Origin: Pseudomonas sp. JAI120
Lineage (GTDB): Bacteria > Pseudomonadota > Gammaproteobacteria > Pseudomonadales > Pseudomonadaceae
Direction of reading: 5' to 3'
Assembly (NCBI RefSeq): GCF_014207255.1
Contig: NZ_JACHCZ010000004.1
Span: 372,001-436,000, forward strand
Length of the DNA stretch: 64,000 bases
Position numbers and translations under genes: made by a program. Under the pieces are notes generated by a model. That model saw only the letters and a list, made by a program, of their open reading frames with translations, did no database searches and was not told the DNA's origin. Shown one piece after another: positions 60,396-64,000 of this stretch. Position 1 is the stretch's first letter. Each line of letters opens with the position of its first letter.

Positions 60396-60470
60396 CTCTA
60401 ACGTTGAAATAAACGGCGTTGCGTAGCAACGTCCGGCGCCGAAGGCGCGAACTTGATTGGCATGTTATGC
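60396..60470 (-). repeat. attC-like site B
   Basis: On the minus strand, GCATAAC (60464-60470) opens the site and overlaps the stop codon of the zinc-ribbon gene, and GTTAGAG (60396-60402) closes it. Between them are two perfect small hairpins, GCGCC-TTC-GGCGC and CGTTGC-TAC-GCAACG. Total length 75 bases, normal for attC. The core GTTAGAG fits the GTTRRRY consensus except its last base. Confidence 0.7.
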
Positions 60471-60767
60471 ATTTTTGCTGCTCGACGTAAGCATTACAAG
60501 CTGGCCTGCATATGCTGCTTTTGAAACCTTTGAAATGAAGTTAGGGCCAACGCCCTCAGCAAGAAATTCTATTTCTTGAAATTCTTTGCTTACGACGGTG
60601 GCTCGCAATGATTCTGTGATTTCTGAAGAGAGCGCAAGCCAGCTTGTAGCGACATGCGATTGGCTGCAAGAGATGCAGCGCAAAAAATAACTGCCATGCT
60701 GAACGAATGCCCTTATATTTGAAGACGTGCAAAACTCACACTTTAATTCGATACGTCGCTCAGACAT
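60465..60767 (-). CDS. Zinc-ribbon hypothetical protein (integron cassette)
   Basis: A 100-residue protein with a treble of cysteines: CEFC near residues 9-12 and CISC about 16 residues later, a zinc-ribbon pair at the N-terminus, followed by a mixed alpha/beta tail (ITESLRATVVSKEFQEIEFLAEG). The ATG at 60767 is chosen (AGGGGA seven bases ahead); the frame extends seven codons upstream into the core site. It is AT-rich compared with the flanking DNA, as cassettes often are. Its stop codon lies in attC site B. Confidence 0.75.
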   Translation of the reverse strand: MSERRIELKCEFCTSSNIRAFVQHGSYFLRCISCSQSHVATSWLALSSEITESLRATVVSKEFQEIEFLAEGVGPNFISKVSKAAYAGQLVMLTSSSKNA

Positions 60768-60784
60768 TGAAAGTCCCCTGTAAT

Positions 60785-60853
60785 GCATGACGCGGAATTA
60801 AGGGGCGCGCTGAAAGCGCGTCCCGGCGAGCGTGCTTGAATGCCTTGCTATGC
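60785..60853 (-). repeat. attC-like site A
   Basis: On the minus strand GCATAGC (60847-60853), overlapping the stop codon of the GIY-YIG gene, begins the site and GTCATGC (60785-60791) ends it. ATTCAAG pairs with CTTAAT leaving one unpaired base, the extrahelical base that marks attC sites, and GACGCGC...GCGCGC forms the inner stem. Length 69 bases. Both core boxes are one or two bases off consensus. Confidence 0.7.
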
Positions 60854-61318
60854 ATTCCTTCGCCGAGTAACCGGGAAGACAAATGGCTTTTCTTGAGTTA
60901 AATTTATTTCGTTTAGTTTGTATTTAAACCTAATATCACTACAACTAAATTGTCGAATTAGATTTTTTACTTCAATATCACTTAGCTCGTAATTCCAAGG
61001 CTGAATTATAGAGCCACCCCTAACTTTATCGAAACCATACTTTTGCCCCAAGGCTACGGTGATAGTATTTTCAATATCTGTAACCCAGAAACAATCGCCA
61101 ATTGATCTAAAAGCCGCATGTAAATGAGTTGCTTTTCTCTTTCCCGTGAGGCCGCTCTCCATATATTCGACAGCGCCCTTTTTCTTTAATGTAGAGTAAG
61201 GGCTTTTCTTACCATGGCTTCGCAGCCTTGATCTCAACCCCTTAGCTGTGCCTACGTACCATGAGTTCAGTTCAAGCTTCAAAATATAGATATACCAATT
61301 TCTAATTTCTTCACTCAT
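60848..61318 (-). CDS. GIY-YIG-like nuclease-domain protein (integron cassette)
   Basis: A 156-residue protein. WYIYILKLELNSWYVGTA matches the GIY-YIG core (YIY ... YVG) and LRSRLRSHG gives the catalytic Arg helix; a candidate Glu sits in DIENTITVALGQK. The domain cuts or processes DNA in family members such as repair and homing enzymes. The gene is AT-rich (well under 45 percent GC by eye) and stands alone as a cassette. No antitoxin or partner is seen in the same cassette. The start at 61318 has GAAAATG context without a strong ribosome site. Confidence 0.78.
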   Translation of the reverse strand: MSEEIRNWYIYILKLELNSWYVGTAKGLRSRLRSHGKKSPYSTLKKKGAVEYMESGLTGKRKATHLHAAFRSIGDCFWVTDIENTITVALGQKYGFDKVRGGSIIQPWNYELSDIEVKNLIRQFSCSDIRFKYKLNEINLTQEKPFVFPVTRRRNA

Positions 61319-61336
61319 TTTCCGGAATCAAATTGT

Positions 61337-61343
61337 GCATAAC
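61337..61343 (-). promoter_or_regulatory. Integron core recombination site at the head of the cassettes
   Basis: GTTATGC on the minus strand, with TTAACTTAATC ahead of it, marks the recombination point G|TT between the intI fragment and the first cassette. It could be the attI core or a secondary site. Confidence 0.55.
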
Positions 61344-61344
61344 G

Positions 61345-61407
61345 ATTAAGTTAATTCGTCTGAGACACTACTCGATTCGCACTGAGCGTGTCTATTGCAA
61401 GTGGGTT
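61345..61407 (+). pseudogene. intI-like integrase fragment
   Basis: Twenty-one codons read IKLIRLRHYSIRTERVYCKW and V, close to the integron integrase start (RIRYLHYSLRTEQAYVNWVR in IntI1). The frame then loses all likeness. It begins 2 bases after the core site at the head of the cassettes and points away from them, the usual intI/cassette orientation. Hence the integrase gene has been destroyed and only its N-terminal part remains. Confidence 0.65.
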
Positions 61408-61618
61408 ACGCCGCACGGCAGGAATAGCGTCTCATGCAGGTGTCTACCGGAGCGAGGGGTAGCCCAAAAACGTCCGCTCTTGGCCGATTACTGCCTGTCA
61501 CGAAAGGCGGTAAACGACCCTGAGCTGCCCCCCCCCCCCGCGGAGATGTCGCCATATTGGCGCGCGCCAGTCCAATATGACGAGGCGTCCGGCCAAGCAG
61601 CCCGGAGCAATCAAATGC
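61408..61618. other. Junction region with a 12-base C run
   Basis: Degenerate flank of intI, then a homopolymer of 12 C at 61528-61539, and a direct run into the 3' end of the tetR gene. No gene is called. CGTCCGCTCTTGGCCGATT near 61470 recalls the ends of the MITE at 59979. Confidence 0.45.
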
Positions 61619-62266
61619 CTATCCGCCCGCGTGTTCGTCGCCGCCGTGCGCGGCGATGAACATGGCGACGGCCGACCGGCAATAGGATTCGATTTCGTTG
61701 TCGTCCTCTGCTCTCGCCTCATCGAAGCGCGCGATCATCAGGAGATCGGATCCTTTGAAAAGCGCGGCAAACAAGCGGGCGGACCCCAGGGGATCGGGCA
61801 CGTTCAGAACCGCCTTCGCGTGCAACTGACGCAACAGGGCCTCGATCTGGGCGATGACATAGGCGGGGCCGGCTTCGTAATGGAGCTTGCTTAGCGACTT
61901 TTGATTGGTATTGGCGGCCACGATCATGGCTTCGACACTGCGCACATCCGGGCTCAACAACGTGTGAAGCAGGGATGTTCCCACCGCCATGAGCTGATCT
62001 GCCGCCGAACCGCCGACACCTTCAATAAGGGCCTGTGGCGCAAACTGATGGCAGTGGGCTGCGATGGCCGCGCTGAACAGCGCCTCCTTGTTCTCGAAGT
62101 GCCGATAGATGCTGAGCTTGGAGATCTTCGCCCGCTGGGCGACCTTGTCCATTGTCGTCGCTTGAAAACCCAGTTCCGCAAAAAGTTCGCCCGCGGCGTC
62201 GACTATCGTTTGGCCAAGCGCCTCGTTGGCGGGACGGCCGCGCCGGGTCTGGTTGTTTTCGGTCAT
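61619..62266 (-). CDS. TetR family transcriptional regulator
   Basis: A 215-residue repressor. N-terminal helix-turn-helix (TIVDAAGELFAELGFQATTMDKVAQRAKISKLSIYRHF) fits the TetR consensus, followed by a larger ligand-binding C-terminal domain (about 75-200, TetR_C type). It is divergent from the flavoprotein gene with two palindromes between them and probably represses that operon and itself. The ligand is unknown. Confidence 0.92.
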   Translation of the reverse strand: MTENNQTRRGRPANEALGQTIVDAAGELFAELGFQATTMDKVAQRAKISKLSIYRHFENKEALFSAAIAAHCHQFAPQALIEGVGGSAADQLMAVGTSLLHTLLSPDVRSVEAMIVAANTNQKSLSKLHYEAGPAYVIAQIEALLRQLHAKAVLNVPDPLGSARLFAALFKGSDLLMIARFDEARAEDDNEIESYCRSAVAMFIAAHGGDEHAGG

Positions 62267-62277
62267 AAAAAAATTCC

Positions 62278-62325
62278 AGTACTTGACAGTATTCTAATTC
62301 TTGAATTACGGTACTTCAAAGTATC
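62278..62325. promoter_or_regulatory. Two TetR-type operators
   Basis: AGTACTTGACAGTATT (62278-62293) and GGTACTTCAAAGTATC (62310-62325) share the imperfect palindrome GTACTT-x-AAGTAY. Their centres are 32 bases apart, close to three helical turns, so two dimers could bind on one face. They lie between the tetR start (62266) and the flavoprotein start (62375). Confidence 0.7.
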
Positions 62326-62374
62326 TTAAAGATGCAAGCCAATCTTCCTTCATCCATACGCGGAGCCTATCACC

Positions 62375-63268
62375 ATGAATGACGTTATTATCATCGGCGG
62401 CAGCTTTGCCGGGCTTGCCGCCGCCCTGCAGCTCGGCCGTGCCCGCCGTAAGGTCACCGTTCTCGATACCGGCCTGCCGCGCAATCGTTTCGCGGATCAC
62501 TCGCATGGCCTGCTCGGTCACGACCACAAGCCACCGCTGGAGATCCTGGCCGAGGCGCGGCAGCAGTTGGCGCGCTATCCCACGGTCAGGCTGGTCACTG
62601 CCCGGGCCGAGAGCATCTCCGGCACCATCGACGATTTCTCTGTCCTCACTGGCGATGGCGAAAGCCTCAGGGCGCGCCGCCTGATCCTGAGCTATGGCGT
62701 CGCCGACCAGATGCCTGAAATTCCCGGCTTTGCCGAAGGCTGGGGCACCTCCATCGTGCCTTGTCCCTATTGCGACGGCTTTGAAGTTGCCGGCCGGCAT
62801 TGGGGCCTCGTCTGGTCCGGCTCACCGTCGCACAACTATGTCAGGCTGTACCACGACTGGACCGACACATTGACGGTCTTCGCCAATGGTCACGACATTC
62901 CATCCGACATCCGGGCCGATCTGGCGCGCCGCGGCATCGCTGTCGTCGATGGCCGGATCACCGAAATCGACCATGACGAGAGCCATAACGCCACCGTCAG
63001 GCTCGACGCCGGCTCCTCTGTCGCGGTCGACATCCTGTTCGCGCATCCGCGTAACAAGCCGTCCGCACGCCTGCATGAATCGCTGGGCCTCGCCACGGTC
63101 GATACGCCCCAGGGCATCGCCCTAAAGGTCGACGAGCGCCGCGAAACCAGCATGCCCGGCATCTACGCCGCCGGCGATCTGGCCAATCCCCTCATGCCCT
63201 CGGTCACCACGGCATCGTGGCAAGGCGCGACGGCGGGTATCTCCGCCCAGCAGTCGATGTTGGTTTGA
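62375..63268 (+). CDS. NAD(P)/FAD-dependent oxidoreductase, thioredoxin-reductase-like
   Basis: A 297-residue flavoprotein. It shows the FAD-binding VIIIGGSFAGLAAALQLGRA, the redox-site-like VPCPYCDGFEVAG (Cys-x-x-Cys), an NADPH-binding middle, and the final ATP/FAD-binding motif GIYAAGDLANPLMPS. It resembles the small thioredoxin reductase-like enzymes used in disulfide or sulfur chemistry of secondary metabolism. CGGAG lies ten bases before the ATG. It starts a plus-strand operon with the monooxygenase and methyltransferase genes. Confidence 0.88.
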   Translation: MNDVIIIGGSFAGLAAALQLGRARRKVTVLDTGLPRNRFADHSHGLLGHDHKPPLEILAEARQQLARYPTVRLVTARAESISGTIDDFSVLTGDGESLRARRLILSYGVADQMPEIPGFAEGWGTSIVPCPYCDGFEVAGRHWGLVWSGSPSHNYVRLYHDWTDTLTVFANGHDIPSDIRADLARRGIAVVDGRITEIDHDESHNATVRLDAGSSVAVDILFAHPRNKPSARLHESLGLATVDTPQGIALKVDERRETSMPGIYAAGDLANPLMPSVTTASWQGATAGISAQQSMLV

Positions 63269-63370
63269 GAGCACAGATTCCCTTATCCGGTTGTTGCTGG
63301 TTTCTGAATGTTGCTTCGAAGCAACATCGATCACGCCAGTTTCAATTTCACAATAGACAGGAGCGCCACC

Positions 63371-63748
63371 ATGACCGCCATAAAACCATTCAAACCCCTA
63401 GACGAGAATTTTCCGTTTGAGCGCCAACTCGATATCGCGGCCGCGCCTGTCGTGCTCATCAACCTCTTCATGGTCGATCCCGCCGACGAAGCGGGCTTCC
63501 TGGAGGTTTTCAAGGCGGCTGGCGAGATCATAACGAAGAAACCGGGCTTCATTTCCCTGCAACTGCATCGAGCGATCGGCGATAGCCCGACTTACCTGAA
63601 CTATGTGGTGTGGGAATCCTCCGAGGCGGTCCGCGCCGCCTTCGCTGATCCCGAGTTCCTCGCGAAACTTCCAGCCTATCCGTCATCGGTCGTAGCCAGA
63701 CCCCACCTGTTTCAGAAGGTCGCCGTCTCCGGCTTTTGCACGGCCTGA
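63371..63748 (+). CDS. Antibiotic-biosynthesis-monooxygenase-fold protein
   Basis: A 125-residue dimeric alpha+beta barrel (ABM) protein with VVLINLFMVDPADEAGFLEVFKAAGEIITKKPGFISLQLHRAIGD and YLNYVVWESSEAVRAAF. Such small enzymes oxidise or cyclise polyketide-type or quinone substrates or are simple stress proteins. AGGAG lies seven bases before the ATG at 63371. It sits between the flavoprotein and a methyltransferase, a setting that suggests joint action on a small molecule. Confidence 0.85.
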   Translation: MTAIKPFKPLDENFPFERQLDIAAAPVVLINLFMVDPADEAGFLEVFKAAGEIITKKPGFISLQLHRAIGDSPTYLNYVVWESSEAVRAAFADPEFLAKLPAYPSSVVARPHLFQKVAVSGFCTA

Positions 63749-63774
63749 AGAACGAATCAAAACGAGGAGATGTC

Positions 63775-64000
63775 ATGACAGAACAAAATGCCTATCAAGT
63801 CGCCGACTGGAATGGCCAAAGCGGAGAGTACTGGGCCGCCAACCAGGCCCGGCTCGACGCCATGTTTGCGGTGTTCGGCCAGGCCGCGATCGAAGCCGCC
63901 GCGCCCGCCACGGGCGAACGCGTGCTGGACGTCGGTTGCGGTGCGGGCGCGTCGAGTCGGGCTCTGGCCTCCCGCGTCGGCGCGGGCGGTCATGTGCTGG
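63775..64000 (+). CDS. SAM-dependent methyltransferase (5' part, runs off window)
   Basis: The first 75 codons are in view: TEQNAYQVADWNGQSGEYWA... and the SAM motif I in RVLDVGCGAGASSRALAS. GAGGAG lies five bases before the ATG at 63775. It is the third gene of the TetR-controlled cluster. Substrate unknown; the class I fold can methylate O, N, C or S. Confidence 0.85.
   Translation, partial: MTEQNAYQVADWNGQSGEYWAANQARLDAMFAVFGQAAIEAAAPATGERVLDVGCGAGASSRALASRVGAGGHVL

Larger units (their letters stand above)
56318..64000. mobile_element. Integrative element or genomic island at tRNA-Thr, right end not in window
   Basis: Starts just after tRNA-Thr with a P4-type integrase, then a second recombinase-like gene, a MITE-like unit, an IS end, an integron remnant and a TetR-controlled cluster. 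The 3' end of the tRNA gene was not found again up to 64000, so the far attachment site lies beyond. I see no conjugation genes in the part shown. Confidence 0.72.

Overview
The window looks like chromosome of a Pseudomonas fluorescens-group bacterium. Signs of this are the glnA-ntrB-ntrC, hisBHAF and gpmI-envC-ctpA neighbourhoods, the many P. fluorescens-type REP/REPIN palindromes (GTGGGAGGGGGC...GCCCCCTCCCAC), high GC with Pseudomonas codon use, and a complete ten-gene acetylated-cellulose operon of the wssA-J type known from P. fluorescens SBW25.

Layout. 1-4110: the end of glnA, a secreted chorismate mutase, ntrBC, and a four-repeat sRNA locus behind a sigma-54 promoter that matches NrsZ. 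4106-11666: trmL, secB-grxC-rhodanese, then gpmI-envC-ctpA and a divergent polysaccharide deacetylase. 11657-15527: a periplasmic solute-binding protein and hisBH-DUF2164-hisAF. 15697-21226: an OFA-family MFS transporter, then asmA-mutY-yggX. 21330-28099: a 6.7 kb genomic islet in tRNA-Phe, bounded by a 33-bp direct repeat, with a tyrosine integrase, a lipoprotein, RNase HI, a ParB-like protein, a candidate RHH-type protein, a serine recombinase and an unknown cargo protein. 28221-39264: core or flexible genes including an ArnT-like glycosyltransferase, a BASS/ACR3-like transporter, a PaaA/ParE toxin-antitoxin pair, gabP, a polar amino-acid ABC transporter and a SAM methyltransferase. 39506-55079 (minus): wssA to wssJ, mostly with overlapping stop and start codons.

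From the tRNA-Thr gene (56242-56317) to the right end the DNA is accessory. It holds a P4-type integrase, a non-coding stretch with DnaA-box-like motifs and a 15-bp perfect hairpin, a second tyrosine-recombinase-like gene with a small overlapping partner, a MITE-like element, an IS end, and a small integron remnant. The remnant has two AT-rich cassettes (a zinc-ribbon protein and a GIY-YIG-like protein), a third truncated cassette, attC-like sites, and an intI N-terminal fragment at the head of the array. Last comes a TetR-controlled redox and methyltransferase cluster that runs off the window. No second copy of the tRNA-Thr 3' end was seen, so this element probably continues past 64000.

How genes work together. 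NtrBC would drive the sigma-54 promoter of the NrsZ-like RNA. WssB/C/E make and export cellulose under c-di-GMP control through the WssB PilZ domain, WssD trims it, WssF-I acetylate it, and WssA/WssJ are MinD-like ATPases. In the second island, two imperfect palindromes between tetR and the flavoprotein gene look like autoregulatory operators.
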